Source: Serilophus lunatus (lineage: Eukaryota; Chordata; Aves; Passeriformes; Eurylaimidae). Taken from it: a DNA stretch of 64,000 nucleotides. This document shows, in pieces, positions 12,401 through 25,082 of this stretch (position 1 is its first letter; every line of letters starts with the position of its first letter). A model generated the notes under the pieces. The model was not told the DNA's origin and did not search any database. It saw only the letters and a list, made by a program, of their open reading frames with translations. The translations under genes were made by a program, and so were the position numbers. The stretch lies in assembly GCA_013399895.1 (NCBI GenBank), contig VXBA01002417.1, positions 2,301,381 to 2,365,380 of the forward strand, written 5' to 3'.

Positions 12401-15400
12401 CATAAATTGTTGTGCAGAAGATCGATTAGTTTAAAAGGTTTTTCCTTTTAACAGATCAGATAGCTATTATATCTTACCATTTGGTATATGGAAATTATGT
12501 TGAATAATTTAATTATTTAATCACTTCTTTAAACACATATTCATTTTAAAATATTTCACACAGATTCCATGATCACGGCTTACTTAAATAAATTTCACAC
12601 TTGTGCGCTGTGTTGAATGGATGTGATCAAATGGACAGGAAATTCTTGTGAAAAAAAAAAACAGTTTAATTAGCTAGGAGTGGCTTTTGGTGGAAAGGTA
12701 GGTGTTATACAGCTGAGTCAAGTAAAAGCACCATTTACAAAGTAAATTACAAATTATCAAAATTTTGCTAAGTATTAGGAAGCACTCAGGTGATCATTCC
12801 ACATCTCCAGCAAACATGGCAGGGCAGTTTGTTGGATCCCATCTTACCCATGCAAATCACTGAATTAATTCCCACAGGTGTGAAAAGGAGTGCACACGAA
12901 CTGTTGCTACTTCCTGCTCTGAAAATCACACTTTTTGACAGATACGTAATTGCTATTGTTTCTTGAAATTAGTTCATAAGAAAGATGCTGAAAACAGCAA
13001 TCTGGTAAATAACTTTAATTGAATTCTAAGGGCAAAATTCTGCCAATCATTATTCCCATTGGGTAACACTTTTCTCTGCAACTAGTCTATTGATTTTGTT
13101 GTGATTACTGTTGAGGTTTACATTGGGTACCACACAAGTAAATGACAGAGCAGAACTTCACCTTAGCACTGAAACATGGTGATGATTTTTCCTTTTCAGG
13201 GTGTTTCCACCTTGCTCAGGCTGATGGACTCCATCCCTTATCCCAGGACACCAGTGTTTATTCTATAGAAGCATAGAATACGGGTCAGATGTAGTAGTGC
13301 TGAGCATCCATAACATTTTGTTTTCTTCCTGTCTGGAGACAGCCTGGAAGCTAAAGCGAGTTCTCACATCCAGTGGCCATGATCCGTTTCTTCTCTGGAA
13401 GATGAGCCTACAATTCCCATACACTCATCCCACTTGAATATCAACTTGGGTGTTAAAAATAGTGTACAAGAGAAGCATGAAGTTTCAGGGATAGGCTTCA
13501 TTTATACGGTTTCTTCTGTATGAATCCCAACTATTTATTTTTTTGTCTTTGACCTGATAAAAAAAATATTTGACAGCTCCACAAACTTCAGGCTTTCTGA
13601 GAATTAAATAAACTAACTGCTGTAGAACTATGATCTCATCAGCCTCCCACACATTTACTTTTGTGTTGTACTCATTTATATTGCATGTCTAATTAGTCAG
13701 GGGACTTGACAATTACAAAATTAAACTACCAGTAGATTTTCTTATGTTCTTAAAGCTTTGAAAAAACCCTAAACAGAATCAAAAAGAAAGGATTATGAAT
13801 CAGAAACTTGCTGCAAGTTGTATAACCACAATTCTTCATATTTAGAAATCATTCAACTATCTTTTAAAGACCGCCAATGAATTTTTAGCCTAAGTCTCGG
13901 AGCAAACCCAGATTTATACCACTGCTGAGGGATTTTTTTCATTATTTATAGTTTGTTTTCTTGTTAAAGCTGTATCTAGAAATAATAATAATAAAAAAGC
14001 ATTTCCAGCTTTATTCCTTTTATTTAGCACGCTTTCAATAATCTTAACAAGAATAAGAAGATATTGCATTTTAGATGAATTTTCATGGAATTTGGAAGAC
14101 AAAAATACCTCCATATGAATGGCATTTCAAAACCAAACTCAAACATTATGCTGCAATTCCCTCTGAAGATTCTCTTTCACGTACTGCAAGTTGAATAATA
14201 ACCTGAAAGAACTTCATGTTTTTAAAACTAAACAGTTTTTGTATCTTGATAACTGTTTACAGAGAAGGTGTGCACTCCACACACAATACATTGATGACCT
14301 CATTCCTCTGAACTTCTTCTCTCTGCTAACCTATCCTCTTGTTTAAGCTTCTTGTTGGCTGACATGACTTTCTTTTTAATGTTTGCTGATTGTAGTTGAC
14401 ACAAATGTCTGCTGGGGACAAAAGCTGTATAATTCAATCAGGATTCATTTTCTAAAGCCACTGACCTCCCAAGTGATGGAAGGGACACTTGTGCCTAAAA
14501 TTATTGGTTTCTTCACTCTTGAAAATTTATTTTTGTACCTCTAACCCTTTTCAGGTTGCATCATTATGTGCATACAATTGTGCTTGCACTAGATCCATCC
14601 GGATAGCAAGAAGGAACAGGACTCTTTTCATGCTTTTGTGTGTATTTTCTGGGCTCTCAGCACAGAGATAAAAAATCAGCAGATATCCTGCATAGGAGAT
14701 CTCTTTAGGAATCAAAGGACTTGGTTTTATAATCTTGTTCTGCATAGGTCAGACGGTCTGTCCACGACAACTGATAACAAATAGCCATTTTCGTTTGGAA
14801 TTTGTTCAGTGAAAGTGGATGAATTCATAACCAGCCTACCCACAAACCTATCTTGTGTGCATACCTTCAACAGACATATTTTCCCTTTCCTTGCAGATTT
14901 ACAGTTTCCCTCCTGCTGGATTTTAGTAGAATTGGTAGAAGTCTATATTTCAGTTGTGTTTCAAGTTGCCCTTTGGAGTCACTGGGGAGGGAAGTTTGTT
15001 GTTTCTGAGTCTTGCTTGCTCTCCAGGAGTCCCTGAGATAGGTGCACGCTTTTCACTGACCCTCAGTGGAGGGTCACTGCTCTCCCGCAGGGAGAACTGT
15101 AGGTGTAGTCAATAAATCCCACACCTCAGATTATCTCATTGCCACATCATTGTGTAGACTCTTCTTCTCATCCACTTCAGGCCAACACATGTTCAGAGAA
15201 GCAGTATATGTTAAAACTTGCTGAATTTTTCTGGATAGCCTCAATTTTCTCACTGGTCTCAGAATATTTTTACTATGCGTCATGACTACTTGGTGGTATT
15301 TCTTTGGGTTGCTTCTGGGATTATGTTGTTTCTTGTCATCCAGTACAACTGGAAGGATACGATTTGAGAAAAAAATAATCACAAACAATGCCTCCAAATG

Positions 15401-16298
15401 TCCAGCTTTTTCCCTAAATTGCCTTTCATGTTCCTTAATGGAACATATATACTTGAGATAAGATCTTCCAAAGTTTCTGGCTCTTCAACAAATATTCTAG
15501 CCATGAGCACAGAAAGCAACTTGCTGACATATTTTCTAAATATTCTCTTTCTGGTTTTCTCTTGGAGTACCACTTACAAAAATTAGAAGGAACTGAAAGC
15601 AATCTATCAGGAAAATGGAACAAATGCAGTTGAAGGGGAAAAACATCTGTGTTTGGAGATATTTGTATCTGTCTGTTGGGACTTTAGGTATATACCCAGG
15701 CAGAGTACATGCCCTAATAAAGCAGATAAAGCAGTGAGCTTTTGAATTAGTTCCTTCAGGTGACAATTTTTATTGACAGGTGCAAGGAGTTATGTGACAT
15801 TTCTTATGTACTAATGATGAACAGCACTTTCGTGTACATAAACAAGGTGATTTTGCAAACAGAGGCATGGCACACATTGGGAATTTAGAATATAGCATTA
15901 AAGTTTCATCTCTAACAACACTAAACTTATGTTGTAGGACACTTTTCCAAAACATGCATTAGTAGGATGTCCTGTATCTTCTCTGTGTACAAGCCAAAAA
16001 TAGGTAATAGTTCCTAATCACATAGAAGGAAGAATCTCCTGAATAATCAAAGAAGATTTGTGCCTACATAGTATCCCAGAGTTGGTTCTAACTTGGGGAA
16101 AGCACCGAGACCCTCTCAGGAAAAGCTGGCATACTGTAATGTACAGACAAGATAACGATTAATAAATACTTTTAAATATATATAAGAACCGCAGGTAAAA
16201 TAGGAATTCAGACATTTCATGTATTATGCTTGCAGGCATTTAAGTTACAGGTATACCAAGAAACTTCTCATTTTGCTATTATATTGTTGTGCTGTATA
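9466..16298. other. Unassigned non-coding DNA, about 6.8 kb
   Basis: AT-rich sequence without a recognisable gene. Short frames (under 91 codons) have no known domain. A modestly GC-richer patch lies at about 9960-10110. At 13029-13044 the string GGGCAAAATTCTGCC resembles the end of an old palindromic element but the rest does not follow. Overlapping minus-strand frames at 15131-15766 show no family resemblance. Confidence 0.5.
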
Positions 16299-16390
16299 GG
16301 GTTTTTTCCTCTGAAGCATCTAGTAAGGGTTATTGTCAAAACCCTACTTTGAGCATCACTTTGGCTCAACTTAAGAATTTCTATGCTCCT
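16299..16390 (+). repeat. Relic of an ancient CR1/L3-type LINE tail
   Basis: The string TTTTTTCCTCTGAAGCATCT followed by a spacer, then 'cactttggctcaac...aagaatttctatgctcc', parallels a remembered older amniote LINE tail: 'cctctgaagcatctggtactggcc...tggaccttggtctgacccagtatggcaatttctatg'. The order is kept over about 90 bp but many bases have diverged. It is distinct from the younger avian CR1 copies in this window. Confidence 0.45.
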
Positions 16391-17610
16391 GAAACTGGGA
16401 CATTCTAATTATCTTTCAACATTATAGTACTGTGCTACCAAACCCACTTTAATCTATAATAATAACAGAAAAGAATCATAAGCCAAAAGACTGTTTACAA
16501 GTTGACACAAATGACCTAATCTTTGCAAAGAGACACAGTGGAAGAAGTGTGAAAAATGTACTTCACAGAAGCATCCTTGGCACAAGAAGTGAATTCAGCA
16601 AGAAGGTTTAAAACATTTTAATGAAAGCCTGAATTGGATGACAGAGATGTAAGAAGTTTATCTTCTACCAAAAGAGTGAACAGAAAAGATCTCAGAAAAA
16701 TAAAGTACCTATCTGCTCTGCTACCAGAGTTTAAAATAGCAAATAGAATAAACAGACAAATGGCAAGGGAAAATGCCCAAACACAACAAACTAACCTTTG
16801 CAAGATTCTTCACGGCTCTATTCCCTTGTATATGACCTGTGATTTAAACGTATATCAATATTTTTATAGCAGTTGTGTGGGTGCATTAGCCAAATGGCAT
16901 TCTTCATAACAAAACTATTACAAATATATGGCCTCAAAGTGCTTTTGGCCCCAGTCCACCAAATTCCATATTTCTGCAAGCCATTTCAATATAGGGAAGA
17001 GAGGAAGAGAGAAGGGGAATCTCTTTTTGAGGATGCCATATCTCCAAATCTAGTAGTGCGTAGTGGGTCAGATCAGGCAGGTTCCTGAATTGCCCAAAAG
17101 CTGTAAGTTAAACCTGAGAGAGACTGTTTAATGAAGTCTGAGTGTTACCTGGCTGCAGCACAATGTGAAACCATGGTGTTGACCTCAATACTGCTGCCTT
17201 GACAGCATTTAGTTTTCTCCACGGAAAGAGAAGTGAGATTTGAAATTCCATACTCAGAGAGGAAATGCCCTGCAACATTACAAACTAGAAGACAAATATA
17301 AGTAATTATTTTATAAAGTTTTATCAATACTATTTTTTCATTATTTTATTTCACTAAAAGAAGTGGGAAAAATTATTGTCATATCACACTGAAATAGATT
17401 GTGTTTACAGCAGTGCTTAAAGCAAAGCCAACACAGTTCACCAGGACTTTGTCTCTCAGAATTGACCTTTCTTATCAAAATAAAGGGAAGAGCTGGCTCA
17501 GGCAGCATCTGGTACAGCTGAGGCATAACTTAAGTGCTGGAAAGAAAAAGTTAATAGGTGTAAAGCAAAAGACCAAGGCCACGTTTTCTTGACTCTTATT
17601 TCCCAGATTT
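16391..17610. other. Unassigned non-coding DNA
   Basis: AT-rich, with short frames only. No gene or repeat recognised. Confidence 0.5.
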
Positions 17611-17692
17611 ATTGTTGTGCCGTGGTGCAGATTCCTTAATTTTTACTTTATCTCAACTTTCACATCTATAAACAAGGCATAATTTGCCTTGG
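17611..17692 (+). repeat. Ancient MIR-like SINE fragment
   Basis: A diverged match to the MIR core in sense orientation. It shows a 'ttgtgccgtggtgcagattc' segment, CTTAATTTTTACTTTATCTC, then AACTTTCACATCTATAAACA and 'aaggcataattt'. The remembered consensus is 'tgtgaccttgggcaagttccttaacctctctgtgcctcagttttcacatctataaaatggggataat'. The order matches; identity is moderate. Confidence 0.42.
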
Positions 17693-18949
17693 CTGCCTTG
17701 GATGTGTTCAATCTAGTTCATTTTCACTGAGTACTCAGGGTACATGGAGAGTAGTATTATGAGCTGATAGAGTATTTTTCTGCAGAGCTGATATTGTTTT
17801 GTCCCTTACTATTGAATTTTGTTCTCATCTCCATGGGAATCTCATCCAGTCGAGCTGTTGAACAAGACTTCTTAGAAGATGATCTGCAAGACAGTGTGAG
17901 CTGCACACAGTGAGCAGCAGCTGACCAGTTCTGGTGGCTCATGGTAGTGAGATTATTGGGTGTGAAAACCCTCTGCTACTTTAAAAAACATCTGACAACC
18001 AGATCCCATCCAGGGAAAAATATTCATTTTCACATTTTAACCAAAAAATATTAACATTCTAGCGTAAGAAAAATATAATTCTAATTATGAACTTATTAAA
18101 GAAAAACATATTTATATGGGCTTTGTTTATTTGGTTTGTGTTTTGTTTTGTTTTCTTGGAACACAAGGTACAATGTGAAATCCAGTAACTGAGGTAATGT
18201 TAATGGGATCCTGAACAATCCTGATCAGTTGTTGGGATTTTCCGCACTCTGGAGGCATCAGATGTAGAATAAATTAAAACAGAAAACTGCAGCAAGATGC
18301 AGAAGTACTTGATACCACATAGGCAACATGGAATACAATGATAAAGAGATGCAAACAAGCAATTAAATATGTGAGATTAAAAACCATGCATCCCTACACT
18401 TAGTGCCATAAAAGTAACTTCATGGAAAGGTCTAGCCTTTCAAACAGCTTGAAAACTCCCTAAATCCTTGTCACTTTCCCTAGTCCCAATGTTTTTTCTC
18501 CTTTCCTTTGACAAAGCTGAAAAAAGTCCTATGCACTTACAAAAACCCCCACAAAACTAAGTAGAACAAATGAAAAAAATAAGGGATTGAAATTTATCTT
18601 ATACAGTTGGAGGAAAACACAAATTCCATGATTCAGTTCAGCAACAAAAGGAAAGTATCAGGGAGGGCTTAGCTAGTTCCATCCAAGGCAAGGAGACTTT
18701 AGCCAGAGGTCTCAGAGTAATGAGAAATCCCACAAAAGCAATCACGGGAAGGGAACAAATATTTGAGCCTGTAGTAAAAGAGATTTTGCATAAATGTATG
18801 ACAAGAAATCTGGTGAATAAACAAGTCACATCCAAATACTGCAAAAACCCCTCAGCTCTGCAGAAGTTCTGAAGCAATTTGCAGTTGCAAAAACATTCAG
18901 AAGGCAGGAGAGATTCAGGGCTGAGTCACTTTTCATGCTGCTGCTGTGC
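17693..18949. other. Unassigned non-coding DNA
   Basis: AT-rich; a GT-rich low-complexity patch occurs near 18121-18160. No gene recognised. Confidence 0.5.
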
Positions 18950-19351
18950 CACATGGAGAAGAGGAGACTCAGGGGCGACCTCATCGCTGTCTATAACTAC
19001 CTGAAAGGAGGTTGTAGTCAGCTGGGGGTTGGTCTCTTCTCTCAGGCTCCCAGTGACAGAACGAGAGGACACAGTCTTAGGCTGCATCAGGACAGGTGTA
19101 GGTTGGATATCAGGAGAAACTGTTTCACAGAGAGAGTGATCCCCCACTGGAATGGGCTTCCCAGGGAGGTGGTGGAGTCACCATCCCTGGATGTGTTTAA
19201 GGATAGGTTGGATGATGAACTTAGTGGTATGGTTTAGATGGTATAGATGTTAGGCTGATGTTGCATGGGTTGTTAGCCTAGGTAAAGGTTGGACTTGATG
19301 ATCTCTACGGTCCTTTCCAACCTTATTAATTCTGTGTGTAATTCTGTGTGT
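18950..19351 (+). mobile_element. CR1 LINE fragment with ORF2 C-terminal remnant
   Basis: About 400 bp of CR1 3' end. The first 285 bp stay open in one frame and encode the C-terminal tail of the CR1 ORF2 polyprotein (KRRLRGDLIAVYNYLKGG near the start, WNGLPREVVESPSLDVFKDR near the end), which lies downstream of the reverse transcriptase domain. A 3' UTR follows with GTTGGACTTGATGATCTC and TCCTTTCCAACCTTA. The terminus is two copies of an ATTCTGTGTGT unit. The endonuclease and RT domains are missing, so it cannot move by itself. The intact frame suggests it is younger than the other fragments here. Confidence 0.92.
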
Positions 19352-22300
19352 GCAGCATGGCTTTAATGAATCTATCAAATGATGCACCAGTGTGGCTTTA
19401 CAAGGGTGTCAGTCAGATCACTGGTGCATTGGATTACATCAGGTCTGAGTTTAGTGAGATCTGAACTTAAAGTGATCTCATGAAGTCCCTTCTCTGGCCC
19501 AAGCCTTGTGGCATTGGGCTTTATGCAATGCTGATGTATCCTTTTCAGAGCTGCCTTTCAGCAAACCTAATACAGCAGCATGTATTAAAATCAGATGTGC
19601 TGGCATCAAGGCTCCTAACTGCCAAGCACCAAACCCCCACTTTGTGCTGAGAGAAAAGTGTCAAGGTTTCAGCTAAAAGCCCGTTTTGACTGTGTGAACC
19701 ATCGGGTTTGGGTTATCCCAGTGAGGCACTAATATATTGAATGGCCGGGAAAATGATAGGTATTCATTTCAGTTCATGATTTTTCAATTTTTAATTTGGT
19801 TTTAAAGATTTCTCATCAGTAGAATATTTCCTAATTTTTCCACCGTCTGAACCTGTCAGATAGCCCTGAATCAAAGCCAGACCATATCTCCTGCCTCAAA
19901 TTAGCAAAAAGAGGTGAAGTGAGAAAGTTCTATCTCAAGTAAACTAAATAAGAAAGCTCTATTGCAAGCAAACCAAATCCACAAACAAAACCCAAGCAAA
20001 CTGCAGGCATTCTTAATATTTCTGAGAACCATCTGTTTAAGGAAAGAGTACAACTTTCAAAAAAGACTTCAAACCTAGTAAAAAAAATAAATATAATGCT
20101 CTGGGGCCCTTATCCCCTGCTCCATTGTGGCATTGAGTACCTTGTGAAATTGTATTCATGACTGTAAGTTCAGGCACGGTGACTCAGCCCTGGTGTTCCA
20201 AGTGAGTGAGCCTTTAGGCCAGCTGAAAAGAAGGCTCAGTTCAAGAGACATTTATGTTTTCCTTTTGAAACGTGTGAGAAACACGATACTTGGACTGAGA
20301 CACTTATCTCGAGAAACAGCTCTTGCTTTTCAAATCTGCTAAAGTTATTTGGGTAGCATGTAGTTTCTGGTCCTTCATATTTAATGACCATAATACCTCC
20401 ATTGTATGGTTGTCATTAAACATAACACTGCTCTCAGACCTTTGGATCCCCACTAGAAGCTGCCATGAACAATTTATATGCCTATCTTGAACCCCAGAGA
20501 AAACTCAGCCACAAGATTCTGCTTTTAAACTGTTCTTTGTGCGCTTTGTACCTAATATGCTTCGTATCAAAATAAAAAGAAATATATTTGTGAAGTATTT
20601 ACCATCAATTACAACCACCCATAGCAAAATTCAGTTGGTAGAAGGTTCTTTTATACCCAGAAACTTTAAAGGATTGCCAAGAGTTGAAATCTGTCAGATA
20701 TTTTAAGTAGCTTTATAACAGAATACCGTATCTTTGGCTTTAGCATCTCATATGTATAAAGCTAAACTGACAGAATTAAAGCTATTCACACTGGAAAATC
20801 CCACAGTACAGTTATCAGACTCCAGGAATAATATGCATAATGAAAGGAGTCTTATGATCAGAAAGGAATTAATGAAAAAAGGTTGAGGAAAAACTCATTA
20901 AAGGACTGATCCTCAGTGTTGGTGTTATTAGCAAATGTGGGTCCCATGAACCTTTCCAGACCAGAGTATAAAAGCATTGGGTGCAACAAATGCCTTTTCT
21001 ATTCAGATAAGGGCATTCTATGTTTCACTATTGTGCATGAACCATTTGCTCTATGCATGATTTTAGGAGTGGGAAGTGTTATGCATTCTTTTAAATAATT
21101 ACTTTTATTTTTTTAAGCCTTCAAAACTGCTTTTGTACCATTTCCAAAGGGTTTTGAATTTTTTCAGTGTTTCAGTCTACCCAAAGACTTTAAATCCCTT
21201 CATTCTAAAGAACAGTGTAGTAATATCTTCTTCTGTTTGTATGGCTAAGCATGGCTCTCTTAAGCATCTTGAGCTCTTGTAGAGACTCCACATCATACTC
21301 AATACCAGAAGTGAGATGGACACTGATGCATGCACATTAGATATTGTGCTCTGCTTGCAGGTTCCCTTTCAAATTAGGGGACCATGAGATGGTCCCTGTG
21401 GGCCCATGCAGTGCATATAAGCATGAGAATAAAGTAGTTAGAAGAGCCAAAATGCCACTGTGCTCTGCATATTTTATATGCTTTAATTGTATTATATTGA
21501 TTTTAGTCCATTATAGCCTGGTTTGTTACTCTAATAAATTACATTGTTCTTTGAAACAATGATGGTTTAAGATTGAAATATTATATTAAAACATATCTGA
21601 CTGGCAGGCTTCAAATGTGGTATTTACTGCTGGCTATGAGAAAAAGAATCCTTGAAAGGTTTTCACTCCTCAAATAAAAACTCTAAATAAGAATGTATGA
21701 GCATAAAAGTGGTCCTTAAGCATTTGTTAAGAGTGAGAGGAGCCATTTTTCAGGCTGAGATTTACAAACAGGAGAGGAAAGCAAAAGAAAAGAAATAACT
21801 TCTCATTTAGATCCGAGGAGGAGAAAAGTTTTAGTTTTTAAAATCCAAATAAAGCTCCATTACACTAATTGTTCTCTAGTGCTAATGCCATTGTCTATAT
21901 ATATTAAGTTGGGGCTCTGGAAGAGTTAGTTAGTGAAAGAACTCCAATGTTCAAAAAACTTGTATTAAGCATCTAATTTATTATTGATCTTATGCTTTAT
22001 GTGGAAGTTCATGTGAAATCTGAAGCTAAGAGAATTCAGCATGATTTGTATAACTGGACATATTTGGGAATTTTTTAAATATGTAATCAAAGAAGAACAA
22101 TTTTCAAAGTAAATACCATCACAACACTGTGCAAGTAGATTTTTTTAAAAAAAACAAAACACCAAACCTACTAGGCACCATATATTTCAAAAATCCTATG
22201 TATTTTTCTGGAAATACAAAGATTTTTTTAGGTCATGTAAAAGGGAAATGGGGGATTGCTGGAATGGAAAACTGTATAAACAGGAGCTCAGAGTAGATTA

Positions 22301-25036
22301 AAAAAAAAGAAATTTCGTGACAACGTACCCACTTAAAAGATGAAGGTGAGTCATCAACATGAAATGAACACCTTACCTTTTAAACCCTATGGGATTCCTC
22401 TTTGATGAGCAGCAGCACATCACTGCAAGTAGGTGCACTTTGACAGGCAAAGCACTGCACTGCACTAATTCACTCTGTCAGAAATTCCCACCACAGCACT
22501 GAGGCGATATTGTGGGTTTTAGCTCCTGGGATGCAGCAAGTCTGGTGATGGGACCTTGCAGAAGCAGGTGTTCAGTGTTAGGAAAGGAAGCTGTCACTGA
22601 ATAAGGAAAGTATGTCTTTACAGCCCAGAAAATTACTGAGCATTGCCCTCAGACATGCAGGATTTTAAATTTTATGTAAACGTATTCACAAAAAATGAAC
22701 TTCATTTAGAATTCTCTAAATGTAGAGCTCTTTTTTAAAATACCATGGAAAGATGTAACTAATGGAAATGGGATGATGGCAATTGTGTTCAAGTCTGTCC
22801 GTATTTTGGTCCTTATAGTTTTTCATATATGTATGTATTAGCTACTTCATTGATTACTTACTTTGCCTTCTTACCAGTCTGATAAACACATATATCCTCT
22901 GACAGCAGCAGGTGTAAGCAACACTATGTGGATTACTTGCTCCAGCTTTGGACTGAAGCAGGACTGAGGCTGAGGAACTCTGACGTCCTGTGCCATGCAG
23001 ACAGGAGGAGCTGATGCCCACAGTCCTCCCCAGGCCCTGTCCACATCTGGGTTTGCAGACAACCCAGGGCTTTGTGGGCTGTGCCATTGCTGGAATTACC
23101 ACTGGGACTGACATTACAGAATTGGTCATTCATCATCTATGACAACAGGGCTATTTCAGAAAGTACTGCTTTGGCACATTCAGGAATAATTATATCAAAG
23201 TTGGGGCTGTGTATTGCTTCAGAGAGAGGTCATGCAGACAATAATAATGCATCATGCTTTCTTTTTCTGTTGTAATGCTACCTATGGCTTATATATGTCT
23301 CTTGGTATACCTCTGAAACCTTCCAGAGCCGAGTGACAGGGCTGTTTGTTTTCAGAGAGGGCCTGCATGCAGATAACAGGCAAATAACAGAGAAAAATGA
23401 GGAGCAATACAGATGAAAACAAGAAGAAATTAAAAAAAAAAAGGTGGAAAAAAGCAGGATTCTTATACAAAATAACATGTTAAATATATTCCAAAAAATC
23501 ACTAAAATAGTCAATGTTGACTTGCAAAAGTCTCAAACTTATAGAGCAATATGCAAACTGCCATTACACATTCAAAGCAACATATTATGTTTCATTTATA
23601 AAGGCACATGTCATAGTCACAGGGATAGACACTACAAAATGATCTGATTTACACAAAGTAGAACATACACACACCAAATTATAAATATAAACCAGAATGA
23701 TTTCAATGTAGTCAAAAGGTTTGTCTGTACACCTTTCATACTAATAGTAAAATTATGCTTCCAGTAGGCATAATATTGGCTCATAACGGCCTAATCCCAC
23801 TGATGTTACTTACCTTGGTGTAGTCTGACATCAGCTTTATGAATAATTCTGCGGGTGTCAGGAAAGATGCAGCTGTTAAAATGCTAAGCCAGGCCTGATC
23901 ATTACATTAGCCTGAAAACAGTGACTTAAAAATTTGAATTTTCAGAATTGATGTCTAACGTTAAACCTTTAGGATCAATTTTCTCAACCAAAACTTAAAG
24001 CTAGGATTTTTTTTCCCCTTTTCTTTTCTCATTCTTTTCCCTTCTGTAAAGCTCAGTTTTCATCAGTAACCATAGCTCATACAGGAGATTTAAGGAGAAT
24101 ATCAACCGAGACAAGACTTACAACAAACAGACAAGGATCAGCAACATGGAGTTTGCAAGAGATCTCTTCATTTATTGATTACCGTCTTAAGGAGATACAA
24201 ACTCTTCAGTACCACACAAATAAAAATATTACATCTTTTCATATTAGTACAAAGTGGACTTAAAGCTAAAGAAATCATGTCTATATAGTTACATTATGTT
24301 CTGTTCACAAAGAATATTCACTTGACAAGCAAACCAGCAGAGTTGAGGTGACTTCAGTCCTTGCATGTACACGGTACCTCAGTGTACAAACAGAATACCT
24401 TAAACCACAATTAATTTCATCTACTGCTGCCAGGTTGAGAAGATATGAAAATACAAACGTGATTATTAGGAAAGGTGTTAAGACTCTGACCTACTGACAT
24501 TTTGCACTGAAAATAAAGGATCAAACAGCTTTCCAAAAATTCAAAGACCAGTTTTCCTCATATCAGGAACAGCAACATAAAAGCGCTGGATACTATTTAT
24601 ATTTTTACCTTCCTTATCACAATGATGAAAACGGGACATGAAAAAAGTTCCAGCAAAACTGCTAAAAAATATCCTTATGCATTCTGTTCTTACTGGAGAT
24701 TAGGTATTGAACATTTAATTATCACTGTTCTTGATTTCTTATAAGCAAAGCACTCCTATGAGTTAAGCTGCCCACAAAAACCCAGTGACTGTAACTTGTT
24801 TTCACTGCCCTGGGAAAGCTCTCATATTTTGTGGAGGATTTTTTTTAGCCTATAGAGTTATGAATGAACATACCCCACCACAACATAAAGCTATGGTTTA
24901 ATATTTTAACCACAACACAAAGCTTCCCTGGAAAACACAGAGTGGTAGCTAGTAATGAGAGGATAATTCCATATTTTAGGCAGCAGCAGTTCTGAAAAAG
25001 GAGTTGCAAAGGTGTGGGTGTTACTCACAGTGGCAA
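19352..25036. other. Unassigned non-coding DNA, about 5.7 kb
   Basis: No gene supported. Contains a degenerate 29-bp tandem duplication (19921-19978). A GC-richer patch at about 22930-23120 gives overlapping frames in several phases without any recognisable domain. Confidence 0.5.
19921..19978 (+). repeat. Degenerate 29-bp tandem duplication (2 copies)
   Basis: Copy 1 (19921-19949) starts GAGAAAGTTCTATCTCAAG and copy 2 (19950-19978) starts AAGAAAGCTCTATTGCAAG. Both continue as TAAACTAAAT or CAAACCAAAT. Roughly four fifths of positions agree, so this is an old local duplication. Confidence 0.65.
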
Positions 25037-25082
25037 GCAAAAATGGAGAGGGAGGAAAGGATGAGGACGAGGAAGGAGGAGG
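25037..25082 (+). repeat. Polypurine tract
   Basis: The + strand is almost wholly A/G (GGAGAGGGAGGAAAGGATGA, then GGACGAGGAAGGAGGAGG) with only isolated pyrimidines. Such tracts can adopt triplex (H-DNA) structure. The overlapping minus-strand frame is Ser/Pro-rich because of this composition and is not a gene. Confidence 0.7.

Noticed and set aside
13029..13060. GGGCAAAATTCTGCC as another copy of the old palindromic element
   Set aside because: Only the first 16 bases fit; the following sequence does not continue the pattern.
15131..15766. Overlapping minus-strand ORFs as a broken retrocopied gene
   Set aside because: The translated pieces match no family I recognise, no poly-A tail or target-site duplication is visible, and the frames are all under 90 codons.
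23775..23850. Sequence 'ccactgatgttacttaccttggtgtagtctgacatcag' as an ancient repeat relic
   Set aside because: Resemblance to old amniote repeats is too vague to separate from chance.
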